Assembly: GCA_025056865.1 (NCBI GenBank)
Contig: JANWVO010000059.1
Span: forward strand, 1-58,524
Origin: Bryobacteraceae bacterium
GTDB lineage: Bacteria > Acidobacteriota > Terriglobia > Bryobacterales > Bryobacteraceae
DNA length: 58,524 bases
Direction of reading: 5' to 3'
Positions 35,852-43,693 of this stretch are shown one piece after another. The translations under genes and the position numbers were made by a program. Every line of letters starts with the position of its first letter. Position 1 is the first letter of the stretch. Under the pieces are notes generated by a model. That model did not search any database. It was given only the letters and a program-made list of their open reading frames with translations, and was not told the DNA's origin.

Positions 35852-36349
35852 ATGTCCACTGATCAGGCTGTCCTTGTTGCCGGTTATCTTCTGGATCAGT
35901 TCGAACAGGAAATCGAAACCACCAGGGCCGTGCTGGCTGCGCTCCCTGCCGGAAAAGAAGACTACTCGCCAGATCCGCGCTCGACGCCGGCGCTGAAGCT
36001 CGCCTGGCACATCGCCAGCGCCGACAGATGGTTCCTCGACTCGATCCTCGCCGGGAAGTTCGAAGCCGGTGAATCCGGCGGCATTCCCGAAGCCATCCGC
36101 ACCGGCGCCGACGCCGCCGCGTGGTACGCAGCCAACCTGCCCGCCTCCCTTGCCGCGCTGCGCGCCGCACCGGCCGAAACATTCTCCCGCACGCTGGATT
36201 TCTTCGGAAAGATGCAGGCGCGCGGCGTCGATTTTCTCGCGCTCGCGCTCAAGCACTCCATCCACCACCGCGGGCAGCTCTCGGCCTACCTGCGTCCGAT
36301 GGGCGGCAGGGTGCCGGGCATCTACGGCCCCAGCGGCGACCAGGGCTGA
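35852..36349 (+). CDS. DinB family metal-binding protein
   Basis: 165 residues from the ATG at 35852, with GGAAAGGA upstream; an in-frame ATG at 35816 would add twelve residues. The four-helix DinB fold is recognisable from YLLDQFEQEIETTRAVL, LKLAWHIASADRWFLDSIL and ALALKHSIHHRGQLSAYLRP. The three expected metal ligands are His in LAWHIA and the two histidines of HSIHHRGQ. Members include thiol S-transferases (bacillithiol, mycothiol) and proteins of unknown activity. It is convergent with the DnaC-like gene. Confidence 0.83.
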   Translation: MSTDQAVLVAGYLLDQFEQEIETTRAVLAALPAGKEDYSPDPRSTPALKLAWHIASADRWFLDSILAGKFEAGESGGIPEAIRTGADAAAWYAANLPASLAALRAAPAETFSRTLDFFGKMQARGVDFLALALKHSIHHRGQLSAYLRPMGGRVPGIYGPSGDQG

Positions 36350-36359
36350 GCGCAAGCTC

Positions 36360-37118
36360 TTACACCGGACGCCGCATGTTCATCCGGTAGTCCGGCAGTT
36401 TCGGCATCCGGATGACCCGGCACATCTCGAACAGGCGGGACCGCGCCCGGATTCCGATACGGTCCACCAGCGTCGTGGCAATCGCATACCGCCCCGGGCC
36501 CGCGTCGGCCAGGCGCTCCACTACGGCGCCGCCCATGTCGGGATCGGGCAGGTTGGTGGTCGCAATCAGCGGCTTGCGCTCGTTGCACCGGTGCGTGATG
36601 ATCGACGTCACTGTGTCTTCCACCCAGTCGGTGACGCGGTGCGCGCCCAGATCGTCCAGCAGCAGCACCTCGGCCTCCAGCGCCGTCTCGTAAGCCTCGC
36701 GCGGGCTCTCGCCGCTGGCCGGATCGTAGCTGGCGCGGATCCGCTCGAGCAGCATCTGGTAGTCCATGAACACGCCGGCGAAGCCGTGCTCGATCAGCCG
36801 CCGCAGCACCGCGACCGCCAGATGCGTTTTGCCCGTGCCCGGCTCGCCCACGAACAGCAGCCCGGGCGGGTCCACGTTGGGGAAATCCTCGCAATAGCGC
36901 GCCAGCATCGTCAGGATGCCGCGGAGCTCGTTCGAGCCGCGGTCGGAGAAATTCTCGAACCGGTCATTCTGGTAATTGGCGGGGATGCGCGCGCGCTCGA
37001 ACATCCCGGCCGCGCGGTGGGCGCCGGCGCACGGACAGCGCTCGGCGCCGCTCAGCCCCTCGCGCTCGATGATCTTCCATCCCGTCCCCCCGCACAGGGG
37101 GCAAACCTCTTCCGCCAT
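36360..37118 (-). CDS. DnaC/IstB-like ATPase with N-terminal zinc ribbon
   Basis: 252 residues. The zinc ribbon is CPLC near residue 6 and CPCAG near 28. The AAA+ core has LLFVGEPGTGKTHLAVAVLR (Walker A), VLLLDDLGAHRVTDW (Walker B), the sensor segment PLIATTNLP and the arginine region DRIGIRARSRLFEMC. The closest types are DnaC/DnaI helicase loaders and IstB-like proteins. It stands alone, without a transposase partner, so a helicase-loader role is more likely than a transposon one. A TGCTACAAT extended -10 lies 13 bp upstream of the ATG. Confidence 0.83.
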   Translation of the reverse strand: MAEEVCPLCGGTGWKIIEREGLSGAERCPCAGAHRAAGMFERARIPANYQNDRFENFSDRGSNELRGILTMLARYCEDFPNVDPPGLLFVGEPGTGKTHLAVAVLRRLIEHGFAGVFMDYQMLLERIRASYDPASGESPREAYETALEAEVLLLDDLGAHRVTDWVEDTVTSIITHRCNERKPLIATTNLPDPDMGGAVVERLADAGPGRYAIATTLVDRIGIRARSRLFEMCRVIRMPKLPDYRMNMRRPV

Positions 37119-37131
37119 GGGTCCGCCCCCG

Positions 37132-37140
37132 ATTGTAGCA
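37132..37140 (-). promoter_or_regulatory. Extended -10 box TGCTACAAT before the DnaC-like gene
   Basis: Read on the minus strand, TGCTACAAT ends 13 bp before the ATG at 37118, predicting a leader of about 6 nt. It is identical to the box before the gene at 12208. Confidence 0.45.
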
Positions 37141-37317
37141 ACCCATCCGCGCGACGAACCACCGGGGGAGCCGCACTTCTCCGCCTCGGCAGCCCCGGCC
37201 CGCCATCCCTCCCGCGGCGCGGCCTTCCGTCCCCGCGCGGAACGGCGTCGGCGGCCTCCCCTGCGACCCGAGGGGCCATCGCTGCGCCGCCGCTGATTTT
37301 GCCGCCCGGATGCTCCA

Positions 37318-37326
37318 TGCTAGAGT
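37318..37326 (+). promoter_or_regulatory. Extended -10 box TGCTAGAGT before the Fur-family gene
   Basis: TGCTAGAGT, with a possible -35 TTGCCG (37299-37304) 16 bp before the hexamer. The leader would be about 10 nt and holds AGAGG. Confidence 0.45.
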
Positions 37327-37343
37327 CGGAAAAAGAGGCTCGC

Positions 37344-37841
37344 ATGTCGCAACCCGCTGCTCGCGAGGCGCTGAAACAGAGGGGCTTCCGCCTGACACGG
37401 CAGCGCCAGATCCTGCTTGATCTGCTCGACCGCACCGGCGCGCACCTCGACGCCGAGACTCTCTACCGCCTGGCCCACGAAAAGGACCCGAAGCTGAACC
37501 GCGTCACCGTCTACCGCACCCTCAAGATGCTGAAGGAGAGCGGCCTGGTCGACGAGCTGGACCTCATGCATCACGCCGGCGACCAGCACTACTATGAAAC
37601 GCGCCGCAAACAGGAGCATGCCCACATCGTCTGCCTCCGCTGCGGCAAGGTCGAAGAGTACTTCGGCGAGCCGTTGCAGAAGCTGCGGCGCGAGGTAGAG
37701 AAGACCTTCGGCTTCCAGATCCTGATCGCGCGCACGGAGGTCGGCGGCTACTGCGCCCACTGCCAGGTGCTGCGCGCGCAGGAGGTGGCCGAGGCCGGCC
37801 AGGCCGAAGCGGCCGCCTCCGCCAGGCGCAATCGCGGCTGA
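37344..37841 (+). CDS. Fur-family metalloregulator
   Basis: 165 residues from the ATG at 37344, with AGAGG five bases upstream; an ATG at 37317 lies before the predicted transcription start. The winged-helix DNA-binding domain is LTRQRQILLDLLDRTGAHLD through LNRVTVYRTLKMLKESGLV. The metal site shows HHAGDQHYYETRRKQEHAHI, then CLRCGKVEEYF and CAHC, giving two CxxC pairs for structural zinc. Which metal or signal it senses (Fe, Zn, peroxide) cannot be told. An Ala/Arg-rich tail is additional. Confidence 0.88.
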   Translation: MSQPAAREALKQRGFRLTRQRQILLDLLDRTGAHLDAETLYRLAHEKDPKLNRVTVYRTLKMLKESGLVDELDLMHHAGDQHYYETRRKQEHAHIVCLRCGKVEEYFGEPLQKLRREVEKTFGFQILIARTEVGGYCAHCQVLRAQEVAEAGQAEAAASARRNRG

Positions 37842-37888
37842 AACTCCCGCCTTCCGGCCGCATCCAACCGGGGGAAGCCGCGGCCGGA

Positions 37889-37897
37889 TGTTACAAT
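37889..37897 (+). promoter_or_regulatory. Extended -10 box TGTTACAAT
   Basis: This box overlaps an ATG at 37896 that could be mistaken for the start codon of the next gene. The next in-frame ATG, 37911, lies 13 bp after the box and is therefore preferred. Confidence 0.45.
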
Positions 37898-37910
37898 GGA
37901 AGTGTTCGTG

Positions 37911-38246
37911 ATGAGGCGCCTGATCTTCTGGGAGTTTCCCCGCGCCAGTTGGCAGTACGACGTTGTCGTGGCCCTCATCCTCGCCTTCATCTTTCTTACC
38001 CCCCGGTCGTTCTTCAAGGACCAGCCGCGTCCGGCCAGCATCGTCCAGATGCCCGCCGAACCCGGCGCCACCGTCTTCTGGTTCGAAACCGCTTTGCTGG
38101 CGCAGGTGCCGCAAGCGCAGCGCCCGGCGCGCGCCGCCGAACTGCTCCGGCGCCGCCTCGGCCGCCAGATCGATGTCGTTCGCGTCGAGCCGATCCACGA
38201 TGCCGAGGGGGAAATCCGCGGCTATATCGCGATGACGCGGCCCTGA
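37911..38246 (+). CDS. Small membrane-anchored protein upstream of the LolA-like gene
   Basis: 111 residues. One membrane helix near the N-terminus (YDVVVALILAFIFLTP) is followed by a soluble domain with FWFETALLAQVPQ, RAAELLRRRLGRQIDVVRVE and GEIRGYIAMTRP. No family was recognised. It ends 4 bp before the LolA-like gene and so is in the same operon. The start was placed at 37911 because the ATG at 37896 lies inside the -10 box. Confidence 0.6.
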   Translation: MRRLIFWEFPRASWQYDVVVALILAFIFLTPRSFFKDQPRPASIVQMPAEPGATVFWFETALLAQVPQAQRPARAAELLRRRLGRQIDVVRVEPIHDAEGEIRGYIAMTRP

Positions 38247-38250
38247 CCCG

Positions 38251-38931
38251 ATGACACTGCGCCACCCGCTCCTCTGGATTCTCGCCCTCTGGGCCGCCCA
38301 GGCCCCCGCATCCCCGCTGGAAGAGGCGCTCGCCCGCCTCGACCGCGCCGCCGCCGGCTTCCGCGGCATGAAGGCGCAGATCCGCAAAGTCTCCTTCACC
38401 GCGCTCGTCAAGGAGTCCGAGGAAGAAAGCGGCCGCATCACGCTGTTCCGCCCGAAGCCGAAGGATCTGCGCATGCTGGTCGAATTCGACCAGCCCTCGC
38501 CGCGCGCCGTGGCATTCGCCAACAACAGGATCCAGATCTTCTATCCGCGGCTGATGACCGTGCAGGAATACGACCTCGGCAGGCAGGGATCCCTCGTCGA
38601 CCAGTTCCTCCTGCTCGGTTTCGGCACGCCGGTCCGCGACCTCCGCCGCGCCTGGTCCATCCGCCACGTCGGCCAGGAAACTGTCAACGGCACGCCCGCC
38701 GACCGGCTCGAGCTGACGCCGCTTTCCCAGGAAGCCTTGCAGCATGTGAAAACCATCGAGATCTGGGTGTCCCAGGCCGATGGCATGGTTCTTCAGCAGA
38801 AGGTCAACCAGCCTTCCCGCGATTATGTGCTGGTCACGTATTCCAGCATCCAGGTCAACCCCGCGTTGACGCCGGCCGATGTCCGGCTCAACCTGCCGAA
38901 AGGCGTGAAAAAAGAAACACCGCAGAGGTAG
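38251..38931 (+). CDS. LolA-like periplasmic lipoprotein carrier or sorting protein
   Basis: 226 residues. A signal peptide (PLLWILALWAAQAPA) precedes a beta-rich LolA-like fold: GRITLFRPKPKDLRMLVEFD, RIQIFYPRLMTVQEYDL, NGTPADRLELTPLS, KTIEIWVSQADGMVLQQKV and RDYVLVTYSSIQVNPAL. The alternating Leu/Val strands and the phrase on lipid-like substrate release match outer-membrane lipoprotein carrier proteins. It is distinct from chaperone LolA proper and may handle another lipid. It is followed by a membrane-protein gene after 6 bp. Confidence 0.75.
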   Translation: MTLRHPLLWILALWAAQAPASPLEEALARLDRAAAGFRGMKAQIRKVSFTALVKESEEESGRITLFRPKPKDLRMLVEFDQPSPRAVAFANNRIQIFYPRLMTVQEYDLGRQGSLVDQFLLLGFGTPVRDLRRAWSIRHVGQETVNGTPADRLELTPLSQEALQHVKTIEIWVSQADGMVLQQKVNQPSRDYVLVTYSSIQVNPALTPADVRLNLPKGVKKETPQR

Positions 38932-38937
38932 TTGCCG

Positions 38938-40044
38938 ATGAGCAGCAACACCCGCACGGGCGGGCAACGGCTCGCCTTCCTGGACTGGACGCGCGGCCTC
39001 GCCGCGCTCATCATGCTCCAGGGCCACGTCTTCCACAGCTTCACCGCAAAGGAGCTGCGCAACGACGGTCCCTACGTTCTCTCCCAATTCATCGGCGGCA
39101 TCACCCCGGCCGTGTTCCTGTTCCTCACCGGCGTCACGCTCGCCTTTCTCATGGACTCGGCCTCCCGCAAAGGCCTCTCGCCGTGGCAGCGCACCTGGGC
39201 CGCCGCGCGGCGCTCCGGCTATCTGCTCCTGCTTGCCGTGCTCTTCCGCCTCCAGATGTGGTCGTTCTCGCTCGGCAAGAGCCCCTGGACGGATCTGTTC
39301 AAGGTGGACATCCTCAACTGCATGGGCCTCGGCATCATCGCCCTGTCGCCGCTCGCCATCTTCTCCACGCGCGACCGCATCCGCTTCGGCGTCATCACCG
39401 GCCTGTTCATCGCCGGCGCCGCCCCCTTCATCCGCATGGCGGACTGGAGCTGGCTGCATCCCTTCGCCCGCGCCTGGTTCGTGCCCGATCCCAACTTCTT
39501 CGCCTTCTTCCCCTGGGCCGCCTTCATCGCCTTCGGCCTCGCCGCCGGTTCGCTGCTGCGCGTCGTCGAGCCCGGCGCCATGGGCCGCATGATGGAGTGG
39601 TGGGCGCTGTTCGGCCTCATCCTTGTGGTCGGCGCGCACTACTTCGCCAACCTGCCCTACTCGATCTACCCGCAGTCGGATTTCTGGGTCGACAGCCCGG
39701 CGCTGATCCTCATCAAGACGGGCATCATCCTGATGATCGCCTCCTTCGCCTGGCTGTGGACGACCTACGTCAACACCGGCTGGAGCCCGCTGCGCCAGCT
39801 CGGCACCACCTCCCTGCTGGTCTACTGGGTCCACACCGAGCTGGTCTATGGAAGCTGGTTCTGGCGATGGAAGGAAGCGCTCACCGTGCCACAGACGCTG
39901 GCCGCCGCCGCCTTCATCATCCTGCTGATGCTCGGCCTCAGCATCGCCCGCACCGGCTGGAAGGGCGGTCCCAGCGTGCCCGCGCTGCTGCGCCAGCGCT
40001 GGATCGCCTGGCGCGAGCAGCCCCTGCCGCAGGCCGGCGACTGA
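38938..40044 (+). CDS. DUF1624/heparan acetyltransferase-like polytopic membrane protein
   Basis: 368 residues from the ATG at 38938, with AGAGG nine bases upstream; a TTG at 38932 is also in frame. The opening RLAFLDWTRGLAALIMLQGH is typical of the acyltransferase/DUF1624 family: an Asp near the first helix and His on its far side. About ten helices follow, with TTSLLVYWVHTELVYG near the end. Members transfer acyl groups across or within the inner membrane. Substrate unknown. Position in an operon with the LolA-like gene suggests a role in envelope lipids or glycans. Confidence 0.75.
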   Translation: MSSNTRTGGQRLAFLDWTRGLAALIMLQGHVFHSFTAKELRNDGPYVLSQFIGGITPAVFLFLTGVTLAFLMDSASRKGLSPWQRTWAAARRSGYLLLLAVLFRLQMWSFSLGKSPWTDLFKVDILNCMGLGIIALSPLAIFSTRDRIRFGVITGLFIAGAAPFIRMADWSWLHPFARAWFVPDPNFFAFFPWAAFIAFGLAAGSLLRVVEPGAMGRMMEWWALFGLILVVGAHYFANLPYSIYPQSDFWVDSPALILIKTGIILMIASFAWLWTTYVNTGWSPLRQLGTTSLLVYWVHTELVYGSWFWRWKEALTVPQTLAAAAFIILLMLGLSIARTGWKGGPSVPALLRQRWIAWREQPLPQAGD

Positions 40045-40111
40045 ACTGCCCTTGCCCCTGGCTGCTTTCCGGCCGCAGGGTGACGGGCAGCCGGGCATCC
40101 AGCACGCCAGT

Positions 40112-40269
40112 CCTCGCATCGCCGGGCGGCTTCTGCCGCCCTCTTTGGCGGCCTGGATGATCTCGCGCTCGGCACCTCGCATCGCCGGGCGGCTTCTGCC
40201 GCCCTCTTTGGCGGCCTGGATGATCTCGCGCTTGGCGCCTCTCCTCGCCGGGCGGCTTCTGCCGCCCTC
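40112..40269 (+). repeat. 63-bp tandem repeat, about 2.5 copies, each with a GC hairpin
   Basis: Units begin at 40112, 40175 and 40238 (partial) and differ by a few bases. Each carries GGGCGGC-TTCT-GCCGCCC, at 40124-40141, 40187-40204 and 40250-40267. In the first two copies the hairpin is followed by TCTTT. The array fills the gap between two convergent genes and could act as repeated terminators for the plus-strand gene, or be a REP-like palindromic element. Confidence 0.75.
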
Positions 40270-40275
40270 CAGCCC

Positions 40276-41244
40276 TCAGCGCATGCCGCGCATGGCCGGC
40301 CCCGGCGCGCCCCAGGGAAGGATCGTGGTCTGGTCTGTGCGCGCCTGCAAGAGCTGATGAAGCGTCAGCTCGCGCGCTCCGCGCAGGTCGGCCCGCCGGA
40401 AGTCGGCCCCCGCGCAGCAGGCGCCGCCGAAGCGCGCCCCCTCCAGCCGCGACCCCGCAAAGCGCGTCCCCCGCAGTTCCGCGCCCTGGAGGTCGCACCC
40501 TTCCATCGAGCACTCTTCAAAAGCGGAGCCGGTCAGTTTCGCGCCCCCGAACCGCCCCCCATCCAGCCGGCAGCGCGAGAACGTGCAATGTTCGATGGCG
40601 GCCTTCACAAACCGCGCTGCCTCGGCGCGCGTCCGCAACAGCCGGCAGAATTGCAGCCGCGCGCGATAGAAGAGCGCCCCGCTCAGGTCTGCGTCCGCAA
40701 ACAGGCACTCAAGCAGCGACGCCTGATGAAAGGCCGCGCCCGGCAGCAGCGCGCTCCGGAAGGCCGTCCGCACGATCCTGGCCTCCATCCACCGGCTGCC
40801 GGGGGCCTTCAGCTCTTCGCAGGAGCACTCCTCGGCCACCGCCCCGCAGAGGCTCGCCGACGCCAGGCAGGCGTCATCCAGCCGCGCCTTTGCCAGCGTT
40901 GCGCCGTTCCACTCGCACGCCGCCAGATTCGCCAGCGACAGGTCGCACTCCCGCCACGCCGTCTCTTCCAGTTGGGCTCCGCGCAGGTCCGCCGCCGGAA
41001 ACGCGCTGCGCACGAAGGACGCCCGGCGCAGCCGGGCCCGCGGAGCGCGCAGGCTCTCCAGCTTCAGGCCCTCCAGCTCGCACCGCCGGCCCTCCCCGGC
41101 GCCGTCCAGCCACGCCGCGTGGCTCACGAGCGCCTCCTGCCACAGCCCGGCAGCCTCGGCATGGTCCGGCGCCGGTGGCTCAGGCCCCCTCCCGGGGAGG
41201 GCCGGGGCGGCTGTTGGCGCAGAGTTCCTCTCCACGCCCACCAT
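40276..41244 (-). CDS. Pentapeptide-repeat protein
   Basis: 322 residues. Most of the protein is built of A(D/N)LxX-type five-residue repeats (FPAADLRGAQLEETAWRECD, LANLAACEWNGATLAKARLD, LSGALFYRARLQFCRLL, LDGGRFGGAKLTGSAFEECS, LRGTRFAGSRLEGARFGGAC), which fold as a right-handed quadrilateral helix. It ends with TDQTTILPWG, a common cap. Cysteine is unusually frequent at repeat positions. Some pentapeptide proteins mimic DNA or act in type VI secretion; nothing here decides that. No signal peptide is visible. Confidence 0.8.
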   Translation of the reverse strand: MVGVERNSAPTAAPALPGRGPEPPAPDHAEAAGLWQEALVSHAAWLDGAGEGRRCELEGLKLESLRAPRARLRRASFVRSAFPAADLRGAQLEETAWRECDLSLANLAACEWNGATLAKARLDDACLASASLCGAVAEECSCEELKAPGSRWMEARIVRTAFRSALLPGAAFHQASLLECLFADADLSGALFYRARLQFCRLLRTRAEAARFVKAAIEHCTFSRCRLDGGRFGGAKLTGSAFEECSMEGCDLQGAELRGTRFAGSRLEGARFGGACCAGADFRRADLRGARELTLHQLLQARTDQTTILPWGAPGPAMRGMR

Positions 41245-41286
41245 ATCGGCCGCCAGCCCCCTGCCTTGACGAAGCCGCAGTCCCGT

Positions 41287-42153
41287 TCAGACGCTCACTA
41301 CCGGGCTCGAGGACTGCCGGATGATCGAGTAGGCGTTGGCCCGGAGCCGTCCGAGCACGCCGGATGCCGACCCGCGCCCGATCACCAGCAGGTTGGCGCC
41401 CCACTCGCGCGCCAGCCGGCACACGGTCTCCGGCACTTCGCCGCTGCCAAGGATCACCGGCGCCTCCCAGCCCAGCCGCGCCATCAGCCCGCCAATCTCC
41501 CGCCGCGCCGCGTCTTCCATCCGCTGTTTCCATTCCGGCTGCGAATGCTCCCCGGCTGCCGCCTCGAGGCCCGGCATCACGTGGATCAGCGCCATTTCCG
41601 CGCCCACCTCCTGCGCGAACCGCCGCGCCCACATCAGCGTGCGCTCGGACTGCGATCGCAGGTCCAGCCCCACGGCGATCCGTTCCAGATGGACGTCCTC
41701 CACCCGCGCCGCCTCCATGTGCACGCCCGTCCAGACGGGGCAGTCGGCGTCGTGCAGCACCTTCGCCGTCACCGAGCCGAGAATGAAGCGGCGGAACGTG
41801 CCATAGCCGTGCGTCGGCATCACGATCAGGCTCACGCCCAGCTCGTGCGCCGTCTTGACGATCTTCGCCGCCGGATCGCCTTCCAGCAGCAGCCGGTCCA
41901 CGCTCTCCGCCGGCAGCTCCTCGCGCAGGAACGCGTCCAGATCCTGCCGCGCCTGTTCTGCCCGGCTGCGGAACAGCTCCTCCAGCACGCTGCCGCCCAC
42001 CTCCATCGCGCCGAACTCATAATGCGGCGGCGGCAGCACATGGAGCAGGGTGATGCGGCTGCCGAAACGGCGGTGCAGGGCGGCGGCATAGCGCGCGGCG
42101 CATTCGCTTTTCTCCGAAAAATCCACGGGAACGAGAATGTGGCTCAGCGGCAT
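41287..42153 (-). CDS. Tandem universal stress protein (two UspA domains)
   Basis: 288 residues from the ATG at 42153, supported by GGAGGGGGAG six bases upstream; an ATG at 42171 would add six residues. Domain 1 starts HILVPVDFSEKSECAARYAA and has the ATP-binding loop THGYGTFRRFILGSVTAKVL (Gly-x2-Gly-x9-Gly type). Domain 2 starts RIAVGLDLRSQSERTLMWA and ends with VIGRGSASGVLGRLRANAYS, where Arg replaces the usual second His/Gly context. It is likely an ATP-binding stress protein; it lies next to the cytochrome genes but with an 89-bp gap, so co-regulation is unproven. Confidence 0.87.
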   Translation of the reverse strand: MPLSHILVPVDFSEKSECAARYAAALHRRFGSRITLLHVLPPPHYEFGAMEVGGSVLEELFRSRAEQARQDLDAFLREELPAESVDRLLLEGDPAAKIVKTAHELGVSLIVMPTHGYGTFRRFILGSVTAKVLHDADCPVWTGVHMEAARVEDVHLERIAVGLDLRSQSERTLMWARRFAQEVGAEMALIHVMPGLEAAAGEHSQPEWKQRMEDAARREIGGLMARLGWEAPVILGSGEVPETVCRLAREWGANLLVIGRGSASGVLGRLRANAYSIIRQSSSPVVSV

Positions 42154-42242
42154 TTCCGGCTCCCCCTCCATTTCTTCCCCGCCCCGCGGCGGGTGTCAAG
42201 CCGGGCAGGCCGCCGGCCCGCGCCGGGCGCGCCGCCCCGGCG

Positions 42243-43658
42243 TCACTTCGCCAGGCCGAGGTCAGCCAGCACCTTCGGCGACTCCTCGTCCTGCGCCAGC
42301 GTCTTGTGGCAGGTGTCGCAGTCCTGCGTGATCGTCCGGCCCTTCGGCGTGGACTCCCGCCAGTCGTGGCAGCGGAAGCAGCCGTCGAAATCCGTGTGGC
42401 CGATGTTGTTGAAATAGGTTCCCCATTTCACCTTCATTTCGGGGAAAACGTTGCGGCTGTAAACGGCCAGAGCGCCGCGCGCGCTCCGCTCCACCGCCTC
42501 CCTCCTTTCGGCGAAAATCTGCGGATAATTCTTCTCATAAAATGCCCGGAAACGGGCCGGAATTTCCCGCTCGCTTTCGGCCGTCGTCGCGTATTCCTGC
42601 TGGATGGCCTCCAGCGCCGTCTTCTTCGCGTAGGGCAGCGTGCGGTCGATCAGCCCCTCGTCGATGGCGCGGTTCACCGCCTTCTCCGGCAGCTCGAAGC
42701 TGTGCGACGGGCGGTTGTGGCAGTCCATGCAGTCCATCACGCGCACGGGCAGCCCGCCCGGCCCGTCGCTCTTGTGGCCTTCGCTCCGGAAGACGTACGT
42801 CCTGCCGTCCTTGCCCGTGTATTCCACCCAGGGGATCTTCTGCCGCTCCCTGTCGGCATGCGCATACCGGATGAACACCCCGGGCCCCATGTGCGCGCCG
42901 TGGATGCCCTCGTAGCCGTTGCCGCCGCCGATGTGCATCAGCAGCACCGTCTGCCGCCGCGTCACCTTCTCGTCGTCGGCGTAGCTGTTGATCACGCGCA
43001 CGCGGTCCCCGCCGAACTTCTGCGGCCAGTGGCAGACCTCGCAGGTCTCCCGCGCCGGGCGCAGGTTTTCGATCGGCGTCGGAATCGGCCGCGGATACAG
43101 GTTGAAGGTCACCGAAATCACCTGCCACGAGCCGGAAATCTTGCTCTTGACGAACCAGTTCGCCCCGGGGCCGATGTGGCATTCCACGCAGCGCACCCGC
43201 GCGTGCGGCGAGTTCTGGTAGGCGGTGAACTCCGGCTTCATCACCGTATGACAGGCCTGGCCGCAGAAGCTCACCGTCTCCATGTAGCTGACCGCGCCGT
43301 ACAGCAGCGTCGAGCCGATCACCAGGTTCGCCACCGTGGCCGTGCCCACGAAGGCCAGCAGACGGCGGAAGCGCTCATTGCGCAGATCGATGGGCGGGAA
43401 GACCTCCGGCAGCCGGCCGCGGCGCTTCACCCGCAGGATGCCCAGCGGGATCAGCCCCAGCCCGGCGAAGAAGACCGCCGGCAGCACCAGGAACTGGAGA
43501 ATGCCGATATAGGGATCCTGCGAATGCGTCCGGAACATCGCCGGCAGCAGGAAGATCCACAGGATCCCGCCAGTGGTGACCATCACCACGCCCAGCAGGC
43601 TGATCCAGTTGCTCGACAGGTAGACGACGGGGCTCAGCCACTCTTTCAGCTTCTGCAT
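42243..43658 (-). CDS. NapC/NirT-family membrane multiheme cytochrome c (six heme motifs)
   Basis: 471 residues from the ATG at 43658, nine bases after a TAGACT -10 box; a GTG at 43667 is also in frame. Helices at about 19-40, 52-75 and 102-124 anchor it. Heme motifs in order are CGQACH (132-137, with three residues between cysteines), CVECH, CEVCH, CMDCH, CFRCH and CDTCH. The PEFTAYQNSPHARVRCVECHIGPGANWFVKSK layout, here split by motifs, is that of NapC/NirT quinol dehydrogenases. It should oxidise quinol and pass electrons to periplasmic partners. It is longer than NapC (about 200 residues) and resembles the larger ImcH-type proteins of metal-reducing bacteria. Confidence 0.85.
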   Translation of the reverse strand: MQKLKEWLSPVVYLSSNWISLLGVVMVTTGGILWIFLLPAMFRTHSQDPYIGILQFLVLPAVFFAGLGLIPLGILRVKRRGRLPEVFPPIDLRNERFRRLLAFVGTATVANLVIGSTLLYGAVSYMETVSFCGQACHTVMKPEFTAYQNSPHARVRCVECHIGPGANWFVKSKISGSWQVISVTFNLYPRPIPTPIENLRPARETCEVCHWPQKFGGDRVRVINSYADDEKVTRRQTVLLMHIGGGNGYEGIHGAHMGPGVFIRYAHADRERQKIPWVEYTGKDGRTYVFRSEGHKSDGPGGLPVRVMDCMDCHNRPSHSFELPEKAVNRAIDEGLIDRTLPYAKKTALEAIQQEYATTAESEREIPARFRAFYEKNYPQIFAERREAVERSARGALAVYSRNVFPEMKVKWGTYFNNIGHTDFDGCFRCHDWRESTPKGRTITQDCDTCHKTLAQDEESPKVLADLGLAK

Positions 43659-43667
43659 GACAGCCAC

Positions 43668-43673
43668 AGTCTA
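43668..43673 (-). promoter_or_regulatory. -10 box TAGACT before the NapC/NirT gene
   Basis: On the minus strand TAGACT ends 9 bp before the ATG at 43658. The upstream cytochrome gene ends at 43694, so this could be an internal promoter that allows separate expression of the six-heme protein. Confidence 0.35.
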
Positions 43674-43693
43674 TCCGAACCGCGCGCGGCCGC

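Noticed and set aside
40052-40357. Repeat-containing open frame over the 63-bp tandem units
   Set aside because: The 21-residue periodicity comes from the DNA repeat; the frame has no start signal and runs antisense into the pentapeptide-repeat gene.
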